NCBI GenBank assembly: GCA_036877525.1
Contig: JAZGTH010000120.1
Location: forward strand, 1,196,001 to 1,260,000
DNA length: 64,000 nucleotides
Direction: 5' to 3'
Origin: Chromobotia macracanthus
Taxonomy: Eukaryota; Chordata; Actinopteri; Cypriniformes; Botiidae
Part shown: piece by piece, positions 1-12,589 of the stretch
Numbering within the stretch: position 1 is the first letter of the stretch
How the letters are laid out: the number at the start of each line of letters is the position of its first letter
Notes under the pieces: generated by a model
Database searches by the model: none
Seen by the model: only the letters and a program-made list of their open reading frames with translations
Told to the model about the DNA's origin: nothing
Translations under genes and position numbers: made by a program

Positions 1-11
1 TTTTGTTTCAG

Positions 12-166
12 TTTCTGGGAATAGTGAATGTGACAAACACCTTGTTCCAATGTCCAATACAGTAAGTCTGGAGGAAAAGTGTGTACGAGAGCGTGACTGC
101 CTGCTGACATTCTGTAAAGCGGATGTGAAGAATCCGTTCATTAAAGCGTGTGAGGTCCAGCACTAA
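12..166 (+). CDS. Candidate terminal coding exon of a cysteine-rich protein (5' part outside window)
   Basis: Bases 1-11 read as a pyrimidine tract closed by CAG, a good splice acceptor. From there one frame stays open to TAA at 164-166. The encoded C-terminal segment, about 51 residues, has six cysteines (in order CDKH, KCVRE, RDCLL, TFCKA, KACEV) mixed with charged residues. That composition suits an extracellular or lumenal disulphide-bonded tail and is unlike the hydrophobic or low-complexity frames elsewhere in the window. The exon would begin with the last two bases of a split codon. A GTAAGT at 62-67 inside the frame is an alternative donor, which would shorten the exon to 12..61; the coherent cysteine pattern after it argues for read-through. 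I do not recognise the family: the spacing fits neither a Wnt tail, a PLAC domain nor a GFR-alpha domain. The call rests on the acceptor, the open frame and the composition only. Confidence 0.42.
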
Positions 167-916
167 TCCGCAGTTAATGGTGGACAGGGGTGCCCAGCCC
201 TGTCACTCGGTTCCTAATGGGCACACCACATAATACCCAGAACCATCCAAAATACTGTCCTCAAACTGCAGAAGCAGAAAACACATGCCTGTGTTCACCT
301 CATAAATTCAGTGATTCCACATACTTTTGATGTTCTATAAAGTTAGCGTTTAGTTACATAATTACAATATTGAAAAATATTTAGTGTATTTGAGAAAGCT
401 CAATTGGTCATTTTGATTACAATTTTTATAAATTACAAAAGAATATTACATATCATACAGTACATTCGTATTTTCTGTTAACGAGAAAAGACAATGTACA
501 ATTAAACGGTTCAACTACATTTCTAAATATTCATTTTGAACGTTCACAGACATCTACTAATTTGTTTGAGTGACAGATTGAAGGGAAGTCACGGTGATGA
601 TCAAAGAAAGCATGGGACCATAAAGGACCTAACAAGCATTTCCTGGGTCTGTGGTTGTCTTTTAAAACTAATAAAATGGGGTCAGGCTTCGGTACCACTG
701 TCATAATGAGAAACCAACCAGACAATGTCCTCTCCCATAACTGTTACTCTTATTTTCTTGAAAGAGTTGTTTCTCTTTAATTACGTGCCATAGCAGATCT
801 AAACATTGTGGCAATGACCAAAGCTTTCATCTTTAATGAGTGATTTAATACCAAAGGAAACCTGTCCCCTCATTCAGTGAGTGTTATGGAAGAGAACACT
901 GTGCACAGAGAAACAT
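167..916 (+). other. Probable 3' untranslated / downstream region of the edge exon
   Basis: No second frame or splice site that I can defend follows the TAA at 164-166. An AATAAA hexamer at 670-675 lies about 500 bp after the stop and is the nearest plausible polyadenylation signal. The sequence is AT-rich with short A and T runs and contains no recognised repeat. If the exon call is wrong, this is simply unique intergenic sequence. Confidence 0.3.
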
Positions 917-1266
917 CCCAGCAAACAGGGAACGTTGGCTAACATTCTTTGAAAGTTCTCTCAAAGTTATCAAAACATTCTTGCAGTAACATTAGCAGAA
1001 TGTTTCTTTAACATTATATATATATCATATCAAAACTTTATTCTTAAGTAGTTAGTGTGCATTCTTTAGGTTTGTGGAACATTTTAAAAACATTCGAGAA
1101 TTTAAAAATGTTTGAATAACGTTGAATAACCAAGCAATAATGTTAATACAATGTCTAAAACTGGATGATTTAAACATTTCTAAAACTTTCAAAATAATCT
1201 TTAATGTTTTTGTTAATAAAAGAAATGTTCCGGAAACTTTCTTACAACTTAAAATGGTTTGATGGG
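917..1266 (-). mobile_element. Family A MITE, copy 1 (full-length class, reverse orientation)
   Basis: The copy starts with CCCAGCAAACAGGGAACGTT and ends with a degraded ACTTAAAATGGTTTGATGGG, the reverse of the better-preserved copies. It has no coding capacity. The interior is rich in repeated ACATT/AATGTT words, shared with copies at 8289, 25287 and 57866. It is a short non-autonomous DNA-transposon-like element; superfamily unknown because no convincing target-site duplication is visible. Confidence 0.75.
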
Positions 1267-1971
1267 ATGTGGATACTTCTGCCAAAGCAGATTTTTTTGA
1301 AAAACGTTTTCTTTTGCATTTGAGGTCACTGATACATAAATTATTTGCGCTACTGCTTTAAAGTGTTTACAAGTTCGGCAGAAATCAGACTCTTTCGGTG
1401 ACCTTGTGCTTCTCATTTTGACTGCAAACAATCAAAACACACAGATAAAAATCGGCTCTCATCTCCCTCACAGAATAAGCTTGCCATGCAAACACAGATG
1501 GTGTGTTTCCTCTTCTGAGATAATTTGTATTTTTGATTCTTTTAAGCAGCATCTCTTTAAATGACTGGTTCTGATAAAGGTTCGTATGAGATTGGTTAAC
1601 GTGGACTGTAGACTTTTGGGAGACAATTACAAGCTAAATGTGGGCAGCTTGCTCGTGTGTGCACTGATAGAAGAAACTGGCCTTCTAGTCGACAAACATC
1701 AGCGCTTCCCCAAGCAGAGCTGCCACACCTCTCAGCCCTCCCACTGAAAGACATATGCAGGGAAGACACTTATGAATATTTCACAGAGATTAGAGACCAA
1801 GCGTTGAGAGGTCAACCATGTCTCAAATCAGACCAGCCCACAATCTGAGGGCAGTGAACTATGAATGTCAGTCATGGGGAGATTTGTCAAGGTCTTTGTA
1901 TTTTAAAACTCTCATTTTTTTAGAAGCAAAAGATTGCAAATATCTGTTTACCAGATTTCTCAGGAACATAA
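1267..1971. other. Unique AT-rich sequence between two family A copies
   Basis: No exon, repeat or RNA gene seen. A 63-codon frame starting at 1657 has no recognisable features and is treated as chance. The stretch is flanked by family A copies in opposite orientation. Confidence 0.5.
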
Positions 1972-2173
1972 CCAGCTAACAATTTTAGGTTATTTTCAAA
2001 GTTCTAGAAATTTTCAAAATGTGAGACATTGTATTAAGGTTATTGCTTGGTTATAGGAACATTATTCAAACATTTTTTAATTCTGTAATGTTTTTAAAAC
2101 ATTCCACTGAAATTTAAGGATAACTTTGAGAGAACGTTAGCCAATGTTCTGGGGATGTTTCCTGTTAGGTGGG
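1972..2173 (+). mobile_element. Family A MITE, copy 2 (internally shortened)
   Basis: Left end CCAGCTAACAATTTTAGGTT, right end ATGTTTCCTGTTAGGTGGG. It keeps the shared TTGCTTGGTTATA interior word but is about 140 bp shorter than the full-length class, so it is an internal deletion derivative. Confidence 0.78.
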
Positions 2174-4489
2174 TATGCATTTACACTTTCAATTTTTAAA
2201 TTGTGAATTTATTATGTAGCTGCTCTTTCCCGTATCTGGGAAAAGTTGGATTGTATTTTCTGTCTAAGACAGCAACATCAGTACAATCGAAACTTTATCT
2301 TTTGTATGCAATGTTTATGAATATAAATATGTAATATTTAAAGATCCTTTGACAGATATTGTCTTCATTACATTATATAATTTTACTGAGCTGTCTTTTC
2401 ATGAATACTGGCTGGACTGACTCTTCTATGGACGTGTTCTTTTAATTAAACAAACTGGGGGAAGTAAAGGAGATGCTTGGCAGCTTGTCAGGAAAATGGC
2501 ATGTTAGGTCTATTATGGTCCCTCACAGGAGTAGCGTGCTGTCCATCATCTACCTGCTCTGGCTGTGGACCTTTCCCTTTGGATTCCACTGTAATGTGAG
2601 AGGCTGGACATCTGTGTCTGACTGAATGAGGACGCGCTTTACAACCTTCTCTGATAATATAAAGGCCCTATCATTTACATGAGCTTTCTTCTGCCATTGT
2701 GCAGCTCGTAAATGCACACTTGGAGTTGGAGATGGTTGGTTATACATCTTTGGTACATCTATGGTATAAACACAAACAATATAAAAGTGGCATTAAATTA
2801 ATGAATAAGGTTATGAATTGTAAAAACTTTCAAGCAAAACAATTAAATCATGGTATGTTCTAATAGCAAACAATAGTAATAAACCACTTTAAAAGAAGTG
2901 CTAAGACACTTAACACTTTACTCAATATAATAAAGTGTATTATATTAGCCATAACTAAAAGTTTGTAAAATGACATCACAGCAGCTTTATCGACTGGGTC
3001 ACAGCTGAGCGACCATGCTTTTATTCTCCAATCCAAACTCCAATTGCTTTTATTCGTTTGTTAAACTTACAGAGCATCTAAAGACTTTTCACCTGGCAAA
3101 GTCATTTGCTGACAGATCTGAAGTTTTTAGATCTTGCCTATGCTTCTGTAAACTTTGATTGTTCGTTCAAGAAAATGATCACCTCATAAAACTAACTTTA
3201 AAAGACCAAATGAGAATCAAGACAAAAAGAAAGCTTGGGTAATTAAGCAATTTTTAATTATATTAACTTGTACAAAGAAGTTTAAGTATATGAATAAATA
3301 AATGCTATAGTATAGTTAGCTAAAGGGTGTTATGAATGTATAAGTTTTTTTTTAATTCATTCACTGCCATTCTGAAAAGATCATAAGTGTGATCATAAAT
3401 ACACCACAGCTACTGACCAATCAGCATCAAGAATTTATAAATAAATTAAAAATACAAAGATAATAAAGGGCACAATCATACATCAGTTTAAACCAAAGGC
3501 ATCACTTTTCCCTTTTTTAGAATGTTCCACTGGACTTTTAAAGGCTGGTACCACTCTGTAAGGTCAACACTTTGCACACATAAATAATGGAGAGTTTATT
3601 CGTCACTGACACACTATCCAAAAGCGCCTCGTAAACGCAGATCCGTCACTCATTCTGCTGGGAGAACCTTCTCAAATAACCTGAACTATGAAAAGTAATT
3701 TCTGGACTATTTGTTCTACTCTTACAATATTTATGCTCTCTGTAACAGATATCATGACATTTTCTTCCTGTGTGTGAGGTGAGAGGGAATCCCACGCCAG
3801 TTTGAGAAAGAGGGCATCTATTAACCCGCTAAAATAAACATTGCATTTTTAATTGTTTTACCATTGGCTAATGCATCATTCAGCACAATATGGAATAATA
3901 TGTAGAGCTCTTTCCCTCAGCAGGAAGTCAACGACGGTGGGTGGAAAATGTAAGGTCATTTACCTAAAGCCACTCTAGTTGTAGTCATCTATAATGCATG
4001 CAATGCCACCTATTGTAAAAAATTCTGACAGGATCCGACATATCAGAAGAATCACAGCTACTTCAAAAACAAATATGTGCAAATTAATAGTACAATGAAT
4101 TCACAGCTCTTCACTACATTAACAACCACTAAAACACTCGGGAATAAAACTTTCTGTAGACAATAACAAGCTTGTTTTAAATAACACAAACAACTAGAAT
4201 GTCATTTTATTATGCAATCAATTAAAAAAATTAAACACTCCAAGGAATTTGTTAACGTTCCTCTTTGACAATTCTGTTACTGTTGTTGAAACTCTGTCAT
4301 GTTGTAGTTTCAGATTCTGAAGAGACTCGATCAAAGCAAAATCAAACCCTAATTGCTTTGTCCATTGACAGGCAGGTGATTAGCAGTCCTTAGAGTCAGT
4401 TATTGTTCATAATTGTCAAATGGCCTGGTCTGTTTAAATGATTTTCTATTTATGATAAGAATACAACAGCAGACGTAATAACCCCCCAA
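2174..4489. other. AT-rich intergenic sequence, nothing recognised
   Basis: Many TTTAAA/AATTAA words, no long frame, no dispersed repeat that recurs elsewhere in the window, and no splice-site pair enclosing an open frame. The best minus-strand frame (2550-2747) has no features of a protein. Confidence 0.5.
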
Positions 4490-4757
4490 ACACACACACA
4501 TTCACACACCCAAGTTTATTCAGTCACTTATAGACTATAAACAACCTAACCCACATTCCAACCCTATCAGGAAACTTTCTGCATTTTTACAATTCAAAAA
4601 ACTTTATTGACTATATTTTTATAGCGTTTTTACAAACGAGGACATCCTCAAAAGGAGGCTTTGCTCAGATGTTTCTGGTTTTGCTCACTTTTGGGTACAA
4701 AATTGTCCCCAGTATACGGTTAAGTAAACCCACCGACACACACACAATACACACAAA
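4490..4757 (+). repeat. GGGGACA-type dispersed element embedded in CA repeats, copy 1
   Basis: The left edge is a CACACA run (4490-4508) and the right edge another (4736-4757). Between them is a body that matches 18242..18535: AACCTAACCCACATTCC, a CTTTCTGCATTTTTAC stretch, TTTTTATAGCGTTTTTACAA, and the end words TTTGCTCAG, TTTTGGGTA and TTGTCCCC. This family, typically opening with GGGGACA and closing with TGTCCCC, is widespread in teleosts. The first part of this copy is degraded. Confidence 0.65.
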
Positions 4758-4871
4758 ACCCCTAAAACATACAGACAGTCTCTTTGACCTTGACGACCTG
4801 TGTCTGCCTTGCTGACAACACACACATACATTTGTATTCATTGGGATAGCATATCTATAACTGCCGTAAGC

Positions 4872-4886
4872 AAAAAAAAAAAAAAA
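4872..4886. repeat. Poly(A) run, 15 bases
   Basis: An uninterrupted A15 tract, read on the other strand as T15. No SINE or LINE body adjoins it, so it is probably simple slippage. Confidence 0.9.
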
Positions 4887-5363
4887 CCTCCCATCTATTC
4901 CCATCAGTGAGACAGTGGAGCCAAAGAACAGAGTTGTCCAGGACTATAAGAGAATATTTGAGCACTTCCACTGTTTATAGTGCCTCAGGTTATATAGAGA
5001 AGCAGCAGGAAAGACGCCCTCTGATGACTGTATGGCTACTATCTGTGTTTTTGCTTCTATAGACAAATAGTTTGAAATTCACATATATTCCCTAATTTTT
5101 CAAATGGGTTCCGGTCTGCAGGTTCAACTTTCTATGTAGTCAGCAACAGATATTTTTATGGTAATCAATCAAAATCCACTGACAGCAGGCCTGGCAACTG
5201 GCCATTTTCTGCTTCTGATGATGCCGCTGCTATGAAAAACGGCAATAATATACACTTTTTTTTTTTAGTTTTGTTGCATGGGTTGAAGTTTTAATTTGGG
5301 ATTTTCAAAACTAGAAAAATATTTACTTTTACATTTAAATGCTTAAATATGGGGAACGAAATC
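4887..5363. other. Unique sequence, nothing recognised
   Basis: Contains an 11-base T run at 5256-5266 and otherwise ordinary AT-rich sequence. No gene or repeat seen. Confidence 0.5.
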
Positions 5364-5604
5364 ATATGAGCTATAAATACGCATTCATTTCTCCATAAAA
5401 TTATTTAAGTAAAACTAATCACTTTATTTTACCGTTCCTCAGCCTAAGATACACATATGATGAAATATAAAAGAAAACAATATACATGAGCTATAAATAT
5501 GCATATTTATTTCCATAAAATTAACACAGTAAAATTAATCTCTTTATTTTAACATTATACAGCTTAAGATACTCATAAGACAAAATATATAAGAACATAA
5601 TATA
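5364..5604. repeat. Two-copy tandem duplication, period 120 bp
   Basis: The word GAGCTATAAATA occurs at 5368 and again at 5488, exactly 120 bp apart. Most of the following sequence pairs between units: TTTCTCCATAAAATTA with TTTCCATAAAATTA, TAATCACTTTATTTTA with TAATCTCTTTATTTTA, and CTAAGATACACATA with TTAAGATACTCATA. Divergence between units is roughly one base in five, so the duplication is old. It is not related to the MITEs in the window. Confidence 0.8.
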
Positions 5605-8288
5605 TTAATTTTAAGACGGGATGTTATGAAAACAAATATAGCATTGTTGCACACTAGCTCTCCTTCAGAAAGGATCCTCTTTCTCTCTCTGAATGTGTGT
5701 CCACTTTAAACAGAGTGATTGATGGCAGCCACTTACTCTGAGTGAACAGTCTCCAGTCAGAACTTTTATTCCTAATGTCACTCTCAACAGTGTGTCTTCA
5801 GCTCCTGACCTGATGCTTTAGCCCTGAGGAGACACCTGACCAGATTCCAGCCTCCCCACATATAAACAGTGTAATCTCTCAGTTTCTGACATAGCAAATA
5901 AACACAGCACACAAGCAAAGGCCAGCAACTTAATATCCTGCTTCCTTCCTTTGTGTCCACTTGACAGGTTGTAGAGGGGCTCAAGAGAAAGAAAGAAAAA
6001 GAAACATATTTTACAGGTAACAAGGCTGAAGTGACTGTCTTGTTGAAACTGGAGCTAAGTTAAGGGCTCTAAGGTTCAATACTGGCAGAAGAAATGTGAG
6101 ATAAATGCAATAATATATCTGTTCCATCTATAATCTTCTGGATTAGTCCAGACCTTGAATGAGCTGTCAGTTAAAGCCATTTTAACCTGGCCATACAAAC
6201 ATTTAGAGATATTGTACACAAAAATCATCAAAGTCATTTACTTTGAGTTATAAACTAAGGCCTGTCTGTCGGATAAGATAAAACTGAATGTATTAAGATA
6301 ACCATATAACAGTAAAACAATTGCACAAAACAATACACGTTTAATATTTTAACAATAATTGCAGCAATAAAACTGAATTTTAACCTGAAATTCATAAATA
6401 GATCAAATCCAAACTGCATGTGCACCATACAGTTGCGTTGCTGTAGCATATTTACACCACCTGATGGCAGTATTTGGTGATATAAAAGCTATTTCCTTTT
6501 AGCAAATCAATGGCCAAAAATCATGAATTTGAGCAACTACTTAATAATGTTTTTAGTAGACAGTGTATGTACGACATGTATATACGCCAAGAATAATACC
6601 AGAAAAATAAAAAATGTATTTGTTTTAAATATATATAATAAAATAAATAAAATCAAAGAACACAATAAAGAAAAACCAAATAATGCTGTACTAAAATCCC
6701 CTCTGACCCTGAACAAACACAGTACTTCATAGCCCTGTTAATAACTAACCTGAAAAGTGAACAGAACAACATTTTTCCCCGTTATCATCTTCAAAAATCA
6801 TACATGGCTCAGTTTAGTCCTGCGTGTACCAAGATATTGTACTAATGTGACGCTAAACAAAAATATAACAATACACATTGCAAATCAACTCACGGTTAAA
6901 CAAACATGCTAACAATTTAGAAGCTTAAGTGAGTGAGTAGAACTCTGTGAACTAGTCCTCTATACACCCTTAAGGGGCAGCAGAAGACTGTGTTATAGAG
7001 ATTCATTCACACTAATCTCACCCACTGGTAACCAGCATCTACTACAATACTAATCTACCACTAGTGGTAAAGGTTAAAATTCAGTGCATGCTTTTGGTGT
7101 AGGTAGTTAAAATGCTGAGGTCAGCTGTGTGGTTGTTGCATAAGTTTCTAGTCTTTAATTGGAAAAAAAAATATATAGGCCCCAGTAAAAGTTAATAATT
7201 TATCTTGAATCTATAATTAAGATAATAAGATAACTAGAATTGGCATGTTATTTGTAATGAATTACAAAGCCAGAAAGATGTAAGCATTTTATGTCTTTAT
7301 GAATTAAATTAGCAGTATTAAAGAAAAAAACTGCCAAAGTGCCATGAATTCAAGTGCTGATTTTTTACTTATATCAGTATTATGACAATTTTATTATCAA
7401 TTACCAATAAATTCTTGTTAATGAAGTTTTTTGTAGTTGAATTGTAATACTGGGGAAAAAAATGTGTCTTGATGTTAATACTTACTAATCATATAATAAA
7501 ATACATATTATAAAATACAAAAACAATAGCAATTGCATAAGCACATACATTGTAGTGTTTTCTTACCCACAAAATAGTACTTTTTTATTACAATTATTTT
7601 ATTTAAATTATTGCAGACTATGAGATAAAAAAACGTGATCAAGTGAAAGTCATTCTGCCCTGTACATACAAAGATTCAGATATACAAGAAACATGTTTAA
7701 ATAAAAACTTTTAAAATAAACTCAACAAACAACAATTTTACGCACATTTCAATAAACACAATTAAGCAAAGGTGGTCTAACCGGACTGCTGTGATGTGTG
7801 TGGGCTCCACAAAGACAAAAGAGGGGCCTCAGTTCAAGGATATCATGTGAATTGTTTTTCATATGAAAAATGCAACAAATCAAAAGTTTGGCGATAAGTG
7901 ACAAAGCAGGCGGTGCCTTGAAGTCCATCGTGGGATGCAACACAATTTAATAAAGAAAGAAGGTCTGGAGAGGGAAAGTGTGACGTGAAGGTTAGCTGGA
8001 GGTCTTATGCTAGATGAAAGTGGGAACTCTCTATCCCACTGCTGTCAGCACTTTTTAATGTGAACATTGCGACTGATTGGCGGGCCCTGCCAGGTTTTCC
8101 TCCAAACTTTCCTGCCGTCCCGTCTCCTACAGTCACACTCTCATCACATCACAGCGGCATTAACTACTGTATATAACAAACATATCATTAAATTTCTTTA
8201 GTCTATATTCCACAAGAATTATTGTACTTTAACATACCAGTAGTTTTTTGCAATGTTTTCATGAATGCCATGTACCAAAATTTTGATC
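5605..8288. other. AT-rich intergenic sequence
   Basis: Strongly AT-rich, with several A and T runs. Short frames at 5784-6023 and 7749-7943 (minus) show no domain and are treated as chance. A more complex interval near 8040-8150 (TGATTGGCGGGCCCTG onward) is too short to interpret. Confidence 0.5.
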
Positions 8289-8630
8289 CTAGCTAACAAT
8301 TTTAGAACGTTTCCCTAACATTGCCATTAAGTAACAAAAACATTAAAAATGTTATTTTGAAAATTCTAGGAACATTCAAAATGTCCAGTTTTTTAGAACT
8401 TGTATTAAACGATACTGCTTGGTTATAAGAACGCTATTAAAGCATTTTTTAAATTCTGTAAAAAAAATTTTAATGTTCCACTAACTACTTAAAAATAAAA
8501 TATTTTTGATATATGAAATGTAACATTTAAAAAACCTTCTACTAACGTTACTGCATAAATGTTTTGATAACTTAAGAGAACTTTTAGAGAACATTGGCCA
8601 ACGTTCTGAGAATGTTCCCTCTTAGCTGTG
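8289..8630 (+). mobile_element. Family A MITE, copy 3 (full-length class)
   Basis: Left end CTAGCTAACAATTTTAGAAC, right end AATGTTCCCTCTTAGCTG. The interior carries GTAACAAAAACATT, CTGCTTGGTTATAAGAAC and ACTAACGTTACTGC, matching copies 1, 4 and 7. Confidence 0.8.
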
Positions 8631-8794
8631 ATTTAAGTGCAAACAAGACAATTTTGGCAAAATGCAAGTTTTTTTTACCACAGTCTCTACATATTTAGCT
8701 GCTGCATTTACAAATGTTGTGTCTAAAATAGCCACCATTAACTTTTACCTGTATATTACACGTGTTGTTGCGACCTTTGTCTCTATGGCAATAC

Positions 8795-8799
8795 AAAAA

Positions 8800-8835
<36 letters not shown>
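8795..8835. repeat. Compound microsatellite (A)14 then (AT)n
   Basis: A14 at 8795-8808 runs directly into about 13 AT units. Short frames through it encode only Lys/Ile/Tyr strings and are artefacts. Confidence 0.95.
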
Positions 8836-11800
8836 CCTGCTCATTTCACATAAAGGTCAGAAATTCAATCACACAAACCAAAAGTATTTCAATAATAAAG
8901 TAAGTATGGGTAGGACTAGAATTTTAAATGATTTTGTGGGGCAAACAAACCCAAAAAGAGATGATCTATTAAACCAGAAATTTTGGGGAGAGGTTCAGAA
9001 ATCTTTTCGAACAGTTAAATCATGAGCCAAATGCACTTACTGAGTGATTTTTAAACTGGTAATTGTCAGGACATACAACCTGGTATGCATAACAGATAAA
9101 CAGTTTTATGTCTATTATAATTTATTAATGGGATATATTTCACAACAGCCTCAACATTCAAATCCTATTTGTACCATAGCCTCCAAAGCAATCTCCAAAT
9201 AAAGTAAATGACTACATTGTTAATGTAGTGAACGGCATCTAAACTGCGGCTTTAACAGTAAAAATCATCAGCGGTCATACAGTACCTCTTAAATGCTTTC
9301 ACAAACAGTCTGCATTTTGTTTTGTGTGTCACTTTGTTGGTAATATACATACAACATAAAAAATTAAAACAGTCACTTAATCTTGTGCATTACAAATTTA
9401 TCCAGATGTCAAAGTCATAACAATGCCTTTAAATTCTGCTATAAACTGAAAACTCCTTTAGTAGAAGAAAGTAATTAGAGTTGATTATACTTAGAAAGAA
9501 AAAGGGGCTAGAACTTGTTGAAACACAACCTTAATTCATTAGTCAATCTAAGCATGATGGTGGCGCTATAAATCAGGAAATTAAAGAGAGACAGAGAGAT
9601 TTTGCTTTCACTTAACGGCCAAAACAAAGCTCTTCTTCAAAGCCAGAGAGACTAAATTTAAATTCATTTGAACCACCTGAGAAACAAAAAATAATCTACA
9701 AACACCAAAAACCCACAGCTGACTAAAACTAAACTCTTTCTCACAATGACATTATTTGTTCTACTGTTGTGGTTAATATGCAAGGTCCAAATATTTTACG
9801 GTAGGTTATTACGGTAGGCTTACCCTGTTTTGAGGCCAGCCAGTCTCCTACCTGCCTGTGTGAATGCGGGGCCAATCGCTTTGGTATGTGGAGCAGAGGT
9901 GGGCCCAGACATGCACACATGAACACACATACAAACATAAACCACACGCACACACATGCGCCACGACCCAGCGACCAGGAGAAGTATACAGGCTGCTGGA
10001 GCTCCTGGGGCTTGTGAATCCAAGCTGAACTTTGGAGCAGGCTCTTAACAGATGGCAGGAGTGGGTACACTCACTGACTGGTCCCGCACAAGCACCCTGC
10101 TTTACAGCCACTGCTGCAGATTAAATCTGTTCATTGTTGAGGTCAGTATCTGTTTGAAATCAAACTCCCCGATGTACGGCTGTACTGTACAGTGTTTCAG
10201 TATATTACAGGGAACCAATGAAAAGGATTTAACCCCACGGTTACCGTTAGACTCTCTGCTACAGTCTACACTGATCTGGAAACGGATACAGTACATTCTC
10301 ATGGCGGGATACACAGTCAGTGTAGTTAAAACGGTACTTACAGTAAAATAACAATGTTACTGTATTCACATGGCCTAGGGATCCTGCACTGAACTCTAAT
10401 TGATATAGAATGAAATCTTCAGGGGTCTGAGCCTCTGGGGTGCTGCCCATTAAATCTGCATGTCTCTTTTAACAGTTTTGTAAAATAAGAAAGCTGTTAA
10501 ACATTATGTTCTTCAAAACATTAAGCCAAAATCAAAAAAATCATTTCATCAGCATATAAAACACCAGAGGGTCTGAAACATCAAAGCTCAGGGGCTGAAA
10601 TTAAAGCACTTTTGGTTAGAGACTGAAAGGGAAAAATAATCAACATACATGAGATGAGACTCAATGAATTTTTCCATAAAGTCTGAGCAATGCATCTTTG
10701 CTATTATATGCTATATGCTTACAGTAAAGCAGTGTTTCTGAGAAAGAAAACAGCCTTCATTTATAATTTTGCCTTTTTAATGCGGTAGGTATTGGAAATG
10801 CTTTGCATTAGTTTCCTGCACTAGGACATACCTAATGCTGGAATCATTTGTCAATGTATGCGCCTGACTGCACCAAAGAGATGATTAGGAGATGAATGAA
10901 GGAACAATATTGCCAAAAAACTTGCAACTTAAGAGCTTTTTCTTGTTTTTGTTCCGGAATTGAGTGTGCCATTATCACACTCCTACAGTATAAAAAAATA
11001 GAAAATAAAAACATACACTGAGTAATTCTGCCACAGTATGCTTGACCCTATAAGTTAGACAGAAAGTAAGAGAATAGAAGATGTGCCACTTTAAGAGAAA
11101 CACAGTTACTTTGTGTCAAAAGATCGGTGTGCAAAATTCCAGTATATTATACCCTTTCAATAATGACCAAATATGTATTTGACTGTGGAAAAACATTCAG
11201 TGCAATCGGAGGCTAAATTTAGGTTGTTTTGGGTTGCATAGTAAACACTTTGATTAACATATTCCTAATTATTTTCCCACTTCATCATTACTCGTTGACA
11301 ATTAACATTTGCCATGACTTGAGGCTGAATTAATCTAAACTTAGATACCCTCATGAAACAGACACTGTTTTATATTTTGCATAGTGTTTAGGGCACATAT
11401 CAAATATACAAAACTACTTTTTAATGTTCTAAGGCTATAATTACTAACTTCAATTATACACCATTGCAAGCAATTTGATTTGATAACTCATTGTTTGTGG
11501 AACATGATGGAAAAATACAGAAAAAAGGCAAAAGAAACCAAAAGCTAATTAAAACAATTATGAATGTACAAAGGGGATGAATTATGGGTGTGGCTGATGC
11601 ACGGGTGAGTTTTCCCCTCACCATTTTAAGGAACAAAGGGGGACTTTGCACTTTAAAGCTAGTCTCTGACCTACATCATGCGCCTAAGATCAGTAACTTC
11701 CCAACACCGCGTGACTTTGGGATAATTGTCCTTCTCACAGCTCTCCGAATGCATCACATGACACAAAACTGAAATTTTCTTCAATTCAATTGGCTAAAAT

Positions 11801-12589
11801 CCTGCCTGCACCAAAACAAACAAAAACATCCTTTTTAATTGAAAGTGTACTAAAATTGCATTTCTTCAGGCAATAAATATCACACCAAAAATGACGAAAT
11901 GCATACTACACACAATCATCAATTAATCAGCGTTTGTAAAGCAGGGCACAGGTATCCCTGCACATCATTGGGATGTTGGCCCCTGTGGAAAGCACTGGGC
12001 AAACAGCAGAAACTAGCTGCTTGTGAAGGGTAATGGGACATTAAATGCCAGAGGACAAAATCGGAAGTGGCTGCAGAGAGAAAGATGAAGTAATCTCGGA
12101 AACAACTAGACACACTCCACTTGAAATTTTGCCTCAAACAAGATTAAAGTGAAGTTATTCTACACAAGTATGGCAAGGATATCAATCTTCAGCTCAGAGA
12201 AAAACTAAAAACAACAGAGCAACAAAAGACAAATCTTTCTGTTGGTGCACATACAGCAGTCACAAGGAACTGTTATTTTATTAAAAGCTTAAAATTGGGA
12301 ATCAAAAGTGTAAATGTAATCAATGATATATGCCTTTACAGTATCTGTACAGTGTTTGTGTTTCATTGTAAAGTGTACCACTACATTGGTTTGCAGTTTG
12401 TAATTTTTTTTTTTAGAATATTCCATATTAGGACACTGCAAAAATTAATGCATTTAGGTGGGTTAATTTAAATAGAGATTACATTTACTGTCTCCCATTG
12501 TGCTATTTACGATCTGAAGAAGTAAAACTACGTAAAAGTTTACTTTCACAAAATGCCTTGCAGTAATTTAGAAACAGCGTGAAAGTGAA
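8836..12589. other. Intergenic sequence with a degenerate CA-rich patch
   Basis: No exon recognised. Around 9912-9961 the sequence is a degenerate CACA/CACG tract, and overlapping minus-strand frames of 67-109 codons there owe their length to that composition (Cys/Val/Met strings). A short repeat of TTACGGTAGG occurs twice near 9797-9822. The remainder (10.4-12.6 kb) is AT-rich with no repeat shared with other parts of the window. Confidence 0.45.

Noticed and set aside
4665..4904. 79-codon minus-strand frame with Cys/Val repeats
   Set aside because: Lies across the GGGGACA/CA element and the A15 run.
8662..9025. Plus-strand frames of 63 and 87 codons
   Set aside because: Both cross the poly(A)/(AT)n microsatellite and encode Lys and Ile-Tyr runs.
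9741..10111. Three overlapping minus-strand frames of 67-109 codons
   Set aside because: They run through a degenerate CA-rich tract; residues are Cys/Val/Met strings and all three frames are open together, a composition artefact.
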